Source: Bacteroidetes bacterium UBA1947 (GTDB lineage: Bacteria; Bacteroidota; Bacteroidia; Chitinophagales; Chitinophagaceae). From it: a stretch of 64,000 nt of DNA. Under the pieces are notes generated by a model, which worked only from the letters and a program-made list of their open reading frames with translations, made no database searches and was not told the origin of the DNA. Positions 1-8,564 of this stretch are shown here, in pieces (the stretch's first letter is position 1; every line of letters begins with the position of its first letter). A program made the translations under genes and the position numbers. The stretch spans positions 1 to 64,000 of the forward strand of contig DDET01000047.1 of the NCBI GenBank assembly GCA_002336915.1, read 5' to 3'.

Positions 1-27
1 GATATAGCTGCTTAGCTTCTGGCTTAA

Positions 28-67
28 CAAAAAAAAAATCCCCCGCCATTTGGCGGGGGATTTTTTT
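28..67 (-). terminator. Rho-independent terminator of the type A cargo gene
   Basis: A perfect 11-bp stem (ATCCCCCGCCA pairing with TGGCGGGGGAT) with a TT loop is flanked by an A-run on the left and a T-run on the right, so it can end transcription from either side. The minus-strand cargo gene stops 19 bases away. Confidence 0.85.
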
Positions 68-85
68 ATAGAAATAAGAATTTGA

Positions 86-2464
86 TTATTGTTTGGTCAC
101 TTTAATAGTTTCAGACCTTGCATCATCGTTATACTTAATAAGGTACAATCCTGATGCCATGCTGCTCATGTCTATCTCTGTGCTGCCGCTTGTAAGTTTC
201 ACTTTCTGTATCAGTTTGCCTGTAGCGTCGGTTAGGCTTATGTAGCTGTCACCTGTGCGTGTGCCATTCACATTTACACTCAGCATTTTTTCAACCGGGT
301 TAGGATATGCATGGAAAGCAAAATCGCTGCCTGCGGTATTAGATACACTAAGCGGGTTGTCTGTATTTGAGGTATGAATGTAGAAGCCGCTGAAGCCAGA
401 CACCGGGAATGTAATAGCCCACCAATGGTAAGTAGCATCCCATGTCACTGAAGTTGGCGTAATGACAACAATAGGGCCGGGATAGTTGGCAGGTACGTTG
501 CCCAGGCCGTGGAACTGTGTTACCCTTATATTAGGTATGCGAAGTACATCAGCATCACTTGTTGGCATCAATGGAAATCCCCAGCCATTCGCAAGAACGT
601 TATAGCTATTGAATTCCGACTGGTACGCGTACAATGTTATCTCTGCAGTAGCATTTTCTTCGTTGCTGTCCGGCGTGATATCATAGTGGCGTTTCAGGTA
701 AGGCTGTCCGTTAAAAGTGTTTTCAGCAAATGTGAGCGAAACCGATACATTGGTATTACCGTGTATTGGGCTTGCACCTACAGGATTCACAGTGGCTATC
801 AGGTTACACTCAGGGTCACTCACCTGGTATTTATACCCGGCCATTACCACTGGCTGTAATGTAGGATAGTTGATGTTACCCGCAAGGAAACCGCTGGTAA
901 TGAGTTTTACTGTACGCGTGTTGCTTGTTACTGTAGTAGGCGTTACGCATGCAGCGCTGCTGGTCATCGTACATGTTACCAGGTCGCCGTCGGCAAGTGT
1001 GTTGTCAGTATATGTAGGTAAGTTAGAGCCTACGGGGTTACCGTTTTTCGTCCACTGGTAGGTAGGCGTAGGGCCCGCATTTGCCACCAGGGTGTTGAAG
1101 GTTACTGATGTTCCGGAGCAGATAGTATCAGTGGGGCTTGCAGTTACTATTACATTTGGTGTCGATGGGTCTGCAACCGTCATGGTGATCACATTGCTTT
1201 GTATGTTCACCGGTGTAGCGCATACTGCGCTGCTGCTCATTACCACGTACACTATATCCCCGTCAGCAAGGTTGTTGTCTGAGTAGGTGGGGCTGTTTGT
1301 GCCCACAGGAAGATTATCCTTGTACCACTGGAAATCAGGAGTGGGGCCGCCACCTGTATAAGTAGCTGTGAACGTAGTGTTCGCGTTGGTACAGATCGCA
1401 TTTCCGGGGCTCGCAGTTACGTCCACTGTAGGATAAACAGGGGTAGTGATATTTATGTCAGTACCATTGTTAGCACCTGTAAAAGCAGCGTTTGTTGAAA
1501 GTGTCCTGATCCTGTAGCCTGTGCCTGTTATCGTGGTTGGATCTATCGTACAGGTTATCGTACCACTGTTGGCCGCCGATATCAGGTCGCCAATGGTATC
1601 AGGTGTTGCGAAAGAACCTGTCGCATCGCTCAGCTGTACTATAAAATGGTTGCCACCCACAAAGGTAAGGCCGGTAGTATTATAACTCAGCGTGAAGCTT
1701 TGGCCGCCGCAATATGAGTTGAGCGGTATAGTAGTGTTTAGCGTCTGCAGCGATATATTGCCAACATAGTAAATGATATTATACCAAAGATTGAAACCTT
1801 GTGGATTTGGAGTCCAGAAATAAGGTTGTGTAAGGCCGCCGAAGAATGCGATACCTGCACCCCACAACTTGTCTGCGAGTACTATATGGCCGGGCGCATC
1901 GCCTTGCAATATATCGTCAAGTCCTGTACCGGTTATTTCAGCATGGCCATAATAGTTGCCGGTATACGATGGTGCTGTAGGCAGGTAAGGGCCTAACATC
2001 ACGGGGTGGTTGGGGTTAATGGCCGAACCTGAGCTGTTGAAATTGGGACCGTAATTAAGCACGGTGCCCCCAAATCCCAGGTTAATATTGCCGCCTTGGT
2101 TGGGTGCAGCATTGATGAACAATCTGCCACCTGCATTTACCCAATTTTCTATCGTGGTCATGTTGGCGATAAGAAAAGTGTTTAATGCTAATGCATTATT
2201 GTCGCCGCCTTCCAGGAAAACCATACAGCTGGTTGGAGCGAAGATTGTGGCTGCAGGGGTACTAAAGTTGCCCTGCGACCAGCCACCAACGCCGTACACC
2301 AGGTTCATTGCATCAACATTAGAATTAGAGCCTGTCCATGACCAGGGTATATTGTCTACAACATACCACGCGCATACAGCTTTTGCGCTGTATTGAAAAA
2401 GAGAAAGGCAGGCTACTACAAGCCACAGCCTGAAGGATGAAAGTAAAGTAAGTTTTGACTTCAT
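86..2464 (-). CDS. Secreted protein with T9SS type A C-terminal sorting domain
   Basis: A 792-aa extracellular protein of unknown specific role. An N-terminal signal peptide (MKSKLTLL... ending near SAKA) is followed by a region resembling a ThuA/glutamine-amidotransferase-like or generic secreted domain, then two or three Ig/PKD-like repeats, each with the phrase FQWYKDN or YQWTKNG followed by a DGDxV block. The last 75 residues (AYPNPVEKMLSVNVNG... to the terminal TIKVTKQ) are a classic type A sorting domain, the signal that sends Bacteroidota proteins through the type IX system. The frame opens 21 bases earlier at a TTG, but the ATG at 2464 gives a clean signal peptide and is preferred. 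PorU and PorV, which would process and anchor it, are encoded about 27 kb away. Sorting domain: clear. Function of the body: not known. Confidence 0.85.
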   Translation of the reverse strand: MKSKLTLLSSFRLWLVVACLSLFQYSAKAVCAWYVVDNIPWSWTGSNSNVDAMNLVYGVGGWSQGNFSTPAATIFAPTSCMVFLEGGDNNALALNTFLIANMTTIENWVNAGGRLFINAAPNQGGNINLGFGGTVLNYGPNFNSSGSAINPNHPVMLGPYLPTAPSYTGNYYGHAEITGTGLDDILQGDAPGHIVLADKLWGAGIAFFGGLTQPYFWTPNPQGFNLWYNIIYYVGNISLQTLNTTIPLNSYCGGQSFTLSYNTTGLTFVGGNHFIVQLSDATGSFATPDTIGDLISAANSGTITCTIDPTTITGTGYRIRTLSTNAAFTGANNGTDINITTPVYPTVDVTASPGNAICTNANTTFTATYTGGGPTPDFQWYKDNLPVGTNSPTYSDNNLADGDIVYVVMSSSAVCATPVNIQSNVITMTVADPSTPNVIVTASPTDTICSGTSVTFNTLVANAGPTPTYQWTKNGNPVGSNLPTYTDNTLADGDLVTCTMTSSAACVTPTTVTSNTRTVKLITSGFLAGNINYPTLQPVVMAGYKYQVSDPECNLIATVNPVGASPIHGNTNVSVSLTFAENTFNGQPYLKRHYDITPDSNEENATAEITLYAYQSEFNSYNVLANGWGFPLMPTSDADVLRIPNIRVTQFHGLGNVPANYPGPIVVITPTSVTWDATYHWWAITFPVSGFSGFYIHTSNTDNPLSVSNTAGSDFAFHAYPNPVEKMLSVNVNGTRTGDSYISLTDATGKLIQKVKLTSGSTEIDMSSMASGLYLIKYNDDARSETIKVTKQ

Positions 2465-2715
2465 GATATTATGATTTTTCGCCAAAATGATGGCATTACG
2501 AAAATAAGCAATCTAATTATATATCCAAACCTCATTACTAAAATAAATAAAACGAATGTGTTATTTGATTAATGGCATATTATTACTAATAAAAGGTTTA
2601 GGAAAAATAGGGGTCGCAGGTTTAAGACGTTTTATTTTTCCGAAAGGTTTGTATAAAACCTAAAATATGGAATTTCGGCTCTTTGGGCTCTTATTATTAT
2701 TCCGCATTTATACTT

Positions 2716-2723
2716 TATGTTTG
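2716..2723 (+). promoter_or_regulatory. Bacteroidota -7 box (TATGTTTG)
   Basis: Exact match to TAnnTTTG, 23 bases before the ATG at 2747. It overlaps an earlier in-frame ATG (2717), which argues that translation starts at 2747. No convincing -33 TTTG was found at the ideal spacing. Confidence 0.5.
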
Positions 2724-2746
2724 CACCTCAAAAAGAAGAAAAGGCG

Positions 2747-2983
2747 ATGGCTTCGGAAGACCTTAACAGGAAAGGCACTAATTGGCAGCGTGTCCGCGCT
2801 ATGCAGCATATAGGGATGGGCACAGTGTACCTAATAATAGCAGCGCTTTTATTTTGGGTCAAAACCTTTGGTACTATTGAACTGTCAAAAGGTGTGGCAT
2901 ATGCTCTTGGCGGCTTACTGCTGGTTTATGGCGTTTTCCGCATCTGGAGAGGGATCAGGGATCTGAAAAATAATACGGAATAA
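2747..2983 (+). CDS. Small two-helix membrane protein
   Basis: A 78-aa hypothetical protein. A charged N-terminus (ASEDLNRKGTNWQRVRAM) precedes two hydrophobic segments, about residues 24-40 and 48-64, and a short basic tail, so it is an inner-membrane hairpin protein. An ATG 30 bases upstream would add MFAPQKEEKA, but that ATG lies inside a good -7 promoter box, and a purine-rich AAGAAGAAAAGG run precedes the ATG at 2747. It sits about 70 bases before the PstS-like gene on the same strand and could be co-transcribed. No function can be assigned. Confidence 0.7.
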   Translation: MASEDLNRKGTNWQRVRAMQHIGMGTVYLIIAALLFWVKTFGTIELSKGVAYALGGLLLVYGVFRIWRGIRDLKNNTE

Positions 2984-3055
2984 GCACTGGTGAAAGCCGG
3001 CCGGGCTTTAAATATTTGTTACAATCTCTTCAAACGCACTTGTTTTTTGTAGATA

Positions 3056-3979
3056 ATGTTTAAAATTGCGCATATGCCACTTTCCAGGAGTATTTCCATC
3101 ATGGTTGCCGCTTGTCTCATACTGGGCGGTTGTGCAAACGATACTCCTAAACATCCGGATACGCTTAGCACGGGCACCATAGATATTTCTGTTGACGAAA
3201 CCTACAGGCCGGTGGTCGAAGAACAGCTGAAGGTTTTCGACAGTAGCTTTCCCGAAGCTAAAATAACGGCACATTATAAACCGGAAGCTGAATGTTTGAA
3301 AGACTTTTTTGATAATAAAGCGCGTTTGATACTGGTAACCCGCGACCTCTCGAAAGATGAAAAGGCTTTTTGCGAGCAAAAGCAGATAGTACCGGTTCCG
3401 TTAAAGCTGGCAAAAGATGCGGTGGCTATCGTATTAAATCCGGCAGCGCCCGACACGATAATGAATATTAACACCGTCAAAGGTATATTGACAGGGGCCT
3501 ATAAAAAGAAATACACGGTAGTCTTTGATAACCAGGGTTCCAGCACCCTCCGCTACATACAGGATTCCTTGCTTGCAGGACAAAAACTGGGTGCGAATGT
3601 GTTTGCAGCCAAAGGGAATAAAGAAGTGATCGACTATGTGGAGCAAAACCCCGATGCAATTGGTTTTGTCGGGCTGGGCTTCGTAAGCTCCCAAAGTGAC
3701 AGTACCGGTGTTAATGAATTCATAAATAAGGTTAGGGTGGTAGGTATATTGAACGACAGTGCTGGTATCGCCTACAAGCCTTACCAGGCCTTCATTGCAC
3801 TCAAAATGTATCCTTTTACACGCACGCTTTATTGCATCAATCGCGAAACCTACCCGGGGCTCGGCACGGGTTTTGCCAATTTCCTTTATGGAGGGCGCGG
3901 ACAGCTTATTTTTGCACACGCACATTTATTCCCGCTGCAGATGAACATGGTAATAAGGGATGCATCAATAACGCAATAA
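3056..3979 (+). CDS. PstS-like substrate-binding lipoprotein
   Basis: A 307-aa periplasmic phosphate-binding-like lipoprotein. The lipobox LGGC places the acylated cysteine at residue 26. The rest resembles the PstS fold: an opening beta strand TIDISVDETYRPVVEEQ, a middle segment DNQGSSTLRYIQDSLL matching the phosphate-binding S/T-rich loop, and a closing YPFTRTLYCINRE. No PstCAB transporter genes are adjacent. In Bacteroidota such stand-alone PstS-like lipoproteins commonly sit with a TPR gene next to TonB/ExbBD genes, and a TPR gene follows here by 91 bases, so a TonB-linked role is plausible but inferred. A second in-frame ATG at 3074 is an alternative start. Confidence 0.75.
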   Translation: MFKIAHMPLSRSISIMVAACLILGGCANDTPKHPDTLSTGTIDISVDETYRPVVEEQLKVFDSSFPEAKITAHYKPEAECLKDFFDNKARLILVTRDLSKDEKAFCEQKQIVPVPLKLAKDAVAIVLNPAAPDTIMNINTVKGILTGAYKKKYTVVFDNQGSSTLRYIQDSLLAGQKLGANVFAAKGNKEVIDYVEQNPDAIGFVGLGFVSSQSDSTGVNEFINKVRVVGILNDSAGIAYKPYQAFIALKMYPFTRTLYCINRETYPGLGTGFANFLYGGRGQLIFAHAHLFPLQMNMVIRDASITQ

Positions 3980-4070
3980 CGTTCACAATAAAGAAGAGAA
4001 TTAATAATAATCGTTAATAAAACACGTTTTAACACATAGAAAAAGCACTACGCTAAATTTTTAGTACACA

Positions 4071-5660
4071 ATGAAAAAAATGATCATGGTAATTGCAGCA
4101 ATAGTTATTGCTGCAGGGCTTAAGGCGCAATCAGTGGACGATGGGATAAAGATGTACAGGTACGAATGCTATTCAAGAGCTGAAGAGACTTTAAAGCCGC
4201 TTGCTGCCGCTAATGCAAGGGCTAACTACTACCTGGGCTTAACTTTACTCGAGCAGGGAAAAACAGACGAGGCACAGGCCATTTTTGCCAAATACCCGGA
4301 AGATGCCGCTAATATAGCCGGTACTGCCCGTGTAGCATTTAAAAGGAATAGCGCTACACAGGGTGCACAGATTGCTATGGCTGTATCGGGTAAAGCTAAA
4401 AAGAAAGATTGGGAGCCATTATATTTTGCCGCTGATGCTATTACATATTCTGAAGGCGGTAATGCTCAGCAGGCGATCGATTGGTATAAAAAAGCATTGG
4501 AATCTGTTCAGAACAATGCATATATCTATATATCACTTGGCGATGCATACCAGAAAATACAAGGCGGTGGCGGTGAAGCGATGAATAGTTATGAAAAAGC
4601 CACTTCTATCGATCCCAAAAACTCCCTTGCTTACTCAAGGATAGGTAAGCTATGGTACGATGCGCGTAATTATCCCTTAGCCCTGGAGAATTATGGTAAG
4701 GCGAAAGATGCAGATCCCAATAATCCGCTTCCATACCGCGACCTCGCTTATGCTTACTATTCAAGTGGTAAGTATGATCTTGCAAAGCAGAACATCCAGA
4801 GGTATATGGAACTTGCCTGCCAGGATGAGAATGCTGAACGTGCTTATCTCGAGATATTGTACTTATCTAAAGACTACAATGGTGCGATACAAAAAGCAAA
4901 CGAGCTGATACAAAAAGGCAATAAGAACTGTAACATACGTGGTATCAAGGGCTTTAGCGAGCTGGAATTAAATGACAGCACCAATGCCCTGCAGGATCTG
5001 AACATTTATTTTAATTGCCCGCCTAAAAAGATAACGCCTATAGATTATACCAACTATGGACGCGTATTCTTAAAAAACAGCATGCCTGATTCAGCAGATT
5101 TCTATTTCAATAAAGCAATTAGCATTGACACCTCTAAAAACAAATCGGATACATATCGCATGATCGCTGAAGCGTTTAAAGAGAAAAAAGTTTACCTGAA
5201 AGCAGCTACCTGGTACGAGCGTCTGGTAAAAGAATATCCTGAAACACAGCCCGTTGACTATTTCTGGGCAGGTGCCATGTATTATTATGGCCAGGACTAT
5301 CCCAATGCTGACCGCTTGTTCGAAATGATGGAAACTAAGTACCCCGATCAGCCTTCAGCTACGTATTGGCGTGGTCGCGTAGGCGCAGCGCAAGACCCGC
5401 AGGGCGAGAACTGTAAAGCTGCCCCTTACTTTGCAAAATGGCTGGATAAGGTAGGGCCCAACTACGATAAGAAGAATGACCTGAAACTGGCTTACCAATA
5501 TTTGCTGCTTTGCAGCTATAAAGCCAAGGACAAGCCAACTATGCAAAAGTACATGGACCTGCTCAGGGCAATGGATCCTAGTGACTCCCTGCTGAAGCAA
5601 ATTGAAGATGCAGAGAAAGCAGGCTCAAAACCCGCACCTTCAGGTAAAGGCAAAAAATAA
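4071..5660 (+). CDS. Periplasmic tetratricopeptide-repeat protein
   Basis: A 529-aa protein with a signal peptide (MKKMIMVIAAIVIAAGLKAQ) and TPR units through almost its whole length, for example AQQAIDWYKKALES, AMNSYEKATSIDPKN, ALENYGKAKDADPNN and SADFYFNKAISIDTSK. The C-terminus is basic and low-complexity (GSKPAPSGKGKK). It is a protein-interaction scaffold in the periplasm. It follows the PstS-like lipoprotein and ends just before a strong terminator, so the two genes probably form one transcription unit. The individual function is unknown. Confidence 0.8.
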   Translation: MKKMIMVIAAIVIAAGLKAQSVDDGIKMYRYECYSRAEETLKPLAAANARANYYLGLTLLEQGKTDEAQAIFAKYPEDAANIAGTARVAFKRNSATQGAQIAMAVSGKAKKKDWEPLYFAADAITYSEGGNAQQAIDWYKKALESVQNNAYIYISLGDAYQKIQGGGGEAMNSYEKATSIDPKNSLAYSRIGKLWYDARNYPLALENYGKAKDADPNNPLPYRDLAYAYYSSGKYDLAKQNIQRYMELACQDENAERAYLEILYLSKDYNGAIQKANELIQKGNKNCNIRGIKGFSELELNDSTNALQDLNIYFNCPPKKITPIDYTNYGRVFLKNSMPDSADFYFNKAISIDTSKNKSDTYRMIAEAFKEKKVYLKAATWYERLVKEYPETQPVDYFWAGAMYYYGQDYPNADRLFEMMETKYPDQPSATYWRGRVGAAQDPQGENCKAAPYFAKWLDKVGPNYDKKNDLKLAYQYLLLCSYKAKDKPTMQKYMDLLRAMDPSDSLLKQIEDAEKAGSKPAPSGKGKK

Positions 5661-5676
5661 TAATTGTTCTTTATAT

Positions 5677-5705
5677 AGCCCCGCCCAACCGGCGGGGCTT
5701 TTTTA
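5677..5705 (+). terminator. Rho-independent terminator after the TPR gene
   Basis: The stem AGCCCCGCC/GGCGGGGCT with a five-base loop is followed by a run of T, 17 bases after the TPR stop codon. Confidence 0.9.
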
Positions 5706-5741
5706 CGGCGCTTTTTTCTCATTCTGCCTGTCTTATCGCAT

Positions 5742-5820
5742 AAACTCCGTAGGAGTTCCGTGTTTATAGCCTGGGTAGGCATCAAAAAAATAGAGGCTCC
5801 ATAGAAGCTACGTGATTTAC
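5742..5820. repeat. REP-like palindromic repeat, one intact and one degenerate unit
   Basis: The palindrome AACTCCGTAGGAGTT is followed by CCGTGTTTATAGCC; about 60 bases later a decayed copy (GGCTCCATAGAAGCTACGTG) occurs. The CTCCGTAGGAG palindrome with a downstream TTTATAG resembles short interspersed repeats I recall from Bacteroidota intergenic regions. It is non-coding and lies directly between the TPR terminator and repeat element C. Confidence 0.55.
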
Positions 5821-5835
5821 CACGCAGGAAAATTC

Positions 5836-6165
5836 GCATAAAAAATGTGGATATCTTCATTTGGAAACCCCTCCCCCCTTTTCGTATCTTGCTGTGGAAG
5901 ATAATTTCCTATGCACGGTAAATCCTCATTTTGATGCATCTCAATATCAGAACATGAGGGCCGGTTAAGGACAAAACTCGGACACTGCATATGATACGTT
6001 CGGACCTAAATGCCCGATCCGGGCACAAATCGGGCACGCTGGTTTTATCATCATATGATGCTATGGACAAAGCTTTCAGCCGGCTAACACCGTTAGGAAA
6101 TGTCCGATTTTTATTTTTATGCCCGATCGGGCATTCGGGCATTTTCCGGGCACTTCAAGGTCGTG
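5836..6165 (-). repeat. Interspersed intergenic element, copy C
   Basis: Read on the minus strand this stretch ends in a tail (GCAAGATACGAAAAGGGG, then AGGGG and TCCAAAT, at 5838-5897) matching the tails of copies A (about 42.3 kb) and B (about 57.6 kb). It also has the shared block GGCTGAAAGCTTTGTCC leading to CATATG near 6055. Around this block the word TGCCCG/CGGGCA recurs in both orientations, including the palindrome ATGCCCGATCGGGCAT near 6120. No gene of convincing quality occupies this region. The outer boundary is approximate. Confidence 0.55.
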
Positions 6166-6203
6166 TAGACATTTGAAATAAGCCCAAGGGGTTTAAATAT
6201 GAA

Positions 6204-6230
6204 TAGCCCCCGGGATTTATCCGGGGGCTA
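6204..6230. terminator. GC-rich hairpin in the uvrB upstream gap
   Basis: The perfect 10-bp stem TAGCCCCCGG/CCGGGGGCTA has a seven-base loop. It is not followed by a T-run, so terminator function is uncertain. A second small hairpin (CAACCC/GGGTTG) follows near 6250-6266. Either may be part of the uvrB leader. Confidence 0.45.
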
Positions 6231-6334
6231 ACTAAAGCCCTAAAACGCTGCAACCCTAAAAGGGTTGAACATTCCTTGTACGCCCCGCAATTTTTAGCAA
6301 ACTCTTTCCCCTAAAATCATGAAATTTGTAAAGT

Positions 6335-8365
6335 ATGAAGTTTAGTATAGATCGTCCTTACCCGCCCGCCGGCGACCAGCCGGAAGCGATTGCCCAGCTT
6401 GTAAAAGGTTTGAAGGAAGGTGAGCAGTTCCAGACATTGCTCGGTGTTACCGGTTCGGGTAAGACATTTACCATGGCTAATGTGATACAGGAGGTGCAAA
6501 AGCCCACACTCGTATTGACGCATAATAAAACATTGGTGGCCCAGCTGTACGGTGAGTTTCGCCAGTTCTTCCCGGACAACGCAGTTGAATACTTCGTCTC
6601 GTACTACGACTACTACCAGCCGGAGGCATATATGCCTACCAGCGATACCTATATCGAAAAAGACCTTTCGGTAAATGAAGAGCTCGAAAAACTAAGGCTG
6701 CGTGCCACTTCCAGCCTGCTCAGTGGGCGCCGTGACATAATTGTTGTGGCTTCCGTGTCCTGCATATATGGTATGGGTAATCCTACCGAATATGAGAATG
6801 GCATTATCCGCTTCAACAAAGGCGATGGTATTGGCCGCAATGCTTTTTTGCACAGGCTAGTTAATTCGCTATACAACCGCAGCCAGGGCGATTTTACGCG
6901 TGGTACATTCCGCGTGAAAGGCGACACGGTAGATATTAATCTTCCTTATGTCGACTACGGTTATCGCATTACATTCTTTGGTGATGATGTGGAAGAGATC
7001 GAAAGCTTTGAGACGGATACAGGTAAGCGCATAGGCACTATGGAAAATGCCGCCATATTCCCCGCAAATCTGTACCTCGCCCCCCGCAACCAGATAACAC
7101 AGATACTATACGAGATACAGGATGAAATGAATGCGCAGGTCGACTATTTCAAGAGCATCAGCAAGCCGCTGGAGGCACAACGTATAAAGGAACGTGTGAG
7201 TTACGATGTGGAAATGATACAGGAACTGGGCTACTGCAGCGGCATAGAGAACTACTCCCGCTTTCTTGACAGGCGCAAGCCCGGTACACGGCCCTTCTGC
7301 CTGCTCGATTATTTTCCTAAAGATTATTTACTGGTTGTAGATGAAAGCCATGTTACCATTCCACAGATAAGTGGCATGTACGGCGGTGACCGTTCGCGCA
7401 AGCTTACATTGGTCGATTTCGGCTTTCGCCTGCCCTCAGCACTGGATAACAGGCCGCTTAACTTCCATGAATTTGAACAGCAGCTCAACCAGGTGGTATT
7501 TGTAAGCGCCACACCGGGCAAGTATGAGCTGGAGCAAACGGGTGGGGTGGTAACAGAGCAGGTGGTACGCCCAACGGGATTGCTCGATCCCCCTATCGAG
7601 ATACGCCCAAGCATTAACCAGGTGGATGACTTGTTGGATGAAATAGATAAGCGCATAAAAATGGGCCACCGTATACTTGTGACCACGCTCACAAAGCGTA
7701 TGGCCGAGGAAATGGATAAATACCTGAAGCGGGTGAACGTAAAATCAAAATACATACACTCCGAGGTAGATACACTGGAGCGCGTAGAGATACTGCGCGA
7801 TCTGCGTCTTGGAAATATTGATGTGCTGGTTGGTGTGAATCTCTTGCGTGAAGGCCTTGACCTGCCAGAGGTTTCGCTGATGGCGATACTGGATGCCGAT
7901 AAAGAAGGTTTCCTCCGCGATGAGCGCTCACTTACACAGATGGCCGGTAGGGCAGCACGTAACGTGGACGGCCTTGTTATCTTTTACGCCGATAAGATGA
8001 CCGAGAGTATGCAGCGCACCATAGACGAGACCAACCGCCGCAGGGAAAAACAAATTGCCTACAACACCCAATTCGGCATTACGCCTAAAACGATCATGAA
8101 ATCGACCGAACAGGTATTCAAACAGACATCGGTTTTGGACATCAAAGGCTACGATGAGAATAATAAGTACGCGATCAACGATGAAACACTAACGGCTGCC
8201 GCCGAGGATGTCGTGGAGTACAAGAACATCGCCCAACTGGATAAGCTCATAGCCCAGACCAAAAAAGCAATGGAAAAGGCTGCAAAAGATCTCGACTTTA
8301 TGGAGGCTGCCCGCTTGCGTGATAAATACCTGGTGCTGCAAAAGGAGAAAGAGCAAATGAAATAA
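6335..8365 (+). CDS. uvrB: Excinuclease ABC subunit UvrB
   Basis: A 676-aa cytoplasmic helicase-like subunit of nucleotide excision repair. It forms the UvrA2B2 complex, verifies damage by inserting a beta-hairpin, then recruits UvrC for dual incision. Visible motifs in order: Walker A GVTGSGKT at about residues 37-44, the damage-probing hairpin region YYDYYQPEAYMP near 90-101, the DESH box near 337-340, helicase motif V/VI (GVNLLREGLDLPE, then QMAGRAARN), and a C-terminal UVR domain (MEKAAKDLDFMEAARLRDK) that binds UvrC. The length is normal for the family. It is a single gene with a long upstream gap containing hairpins and repeat element C. Identification is secure. Confidence 0.98.
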   Translation: MKFSIDRPYPPAGDQPEAIAQLVKGLKEGEQFQTLLGVTGSGKTFTMANVIQEVQKPTLVLTHNKTLVAQLYGEFRQFFPDNAVEYFVSYYDYYQPEAYMPTSDTYIEKDLSVNEELEKLRLRATSSLLSGRRDIIVVASVSCIYGMGNPTEYENGIIRFNKGDGIGRNAFLHRLVNSLYNRSQGDFTRGTFRVKGDTVDINLPYVDYGYRITFFGDDVEEIESFETDTGKRIGTMENAAIFPANLYLAPRNQITQILYEIQDEMNAQVDYFKSISKPLEAQRIKERVSYDVEMIQELGYCSGIENYSRFLDRRKPGTRPFCLLDYFPKDYLLVVDESHVTIPQISGMYGGDRSRKLTLVDFGFRLPSALDNRPLNFHEFEQQLNQVVFVSATPGKYELEQTGGVVTEQVVRPTGLLDPPIEIRPSINQVDDLLDEIDKRIKMGHRILVTTLTKRMAEEMDKYLKRVNVKSKYIHSEVDTLERVEILRDLRLGNIDVLVGVNLLREGLDLPEVSLMAILDADKEGFLRDERSLTQMAGRAARNVDGLVIFYADKMTESMQRTIDETNRRREKQIAYNTQFGITPKTIMKSTEQVFKQTSVLDIKGYDENNKYAINDETLTAAAEDVVEYKNIAQLDKLIAQTKKAMEKAAKDLDFMEAARLRDKYLVLQKEKEQMK

Positions 8366-8564
8366 TACATAGTGGAATTGTAATCAATACGATCGGGGGG
8401 TGAGTATGGGCACAGACGCACTTATATTTTCTTTTGGGCTATACGGTCAATAATTTTTTAACCCGCTGCTAAATATTTGTTATATTTATGTGACTTTTTT
8501 GCCGCCTGCCCCCAAACTAAACAGGCGCATTAATGGTCTATACACGTACCAGTACTATAAGGTT

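Noticed and set aside
5516..6176. Several short frames in the repeat-rich gap before uvrB
   Set aside because: They run through palindromes and across the terminator, with no family resemblance; non-coding repeats explain the region.
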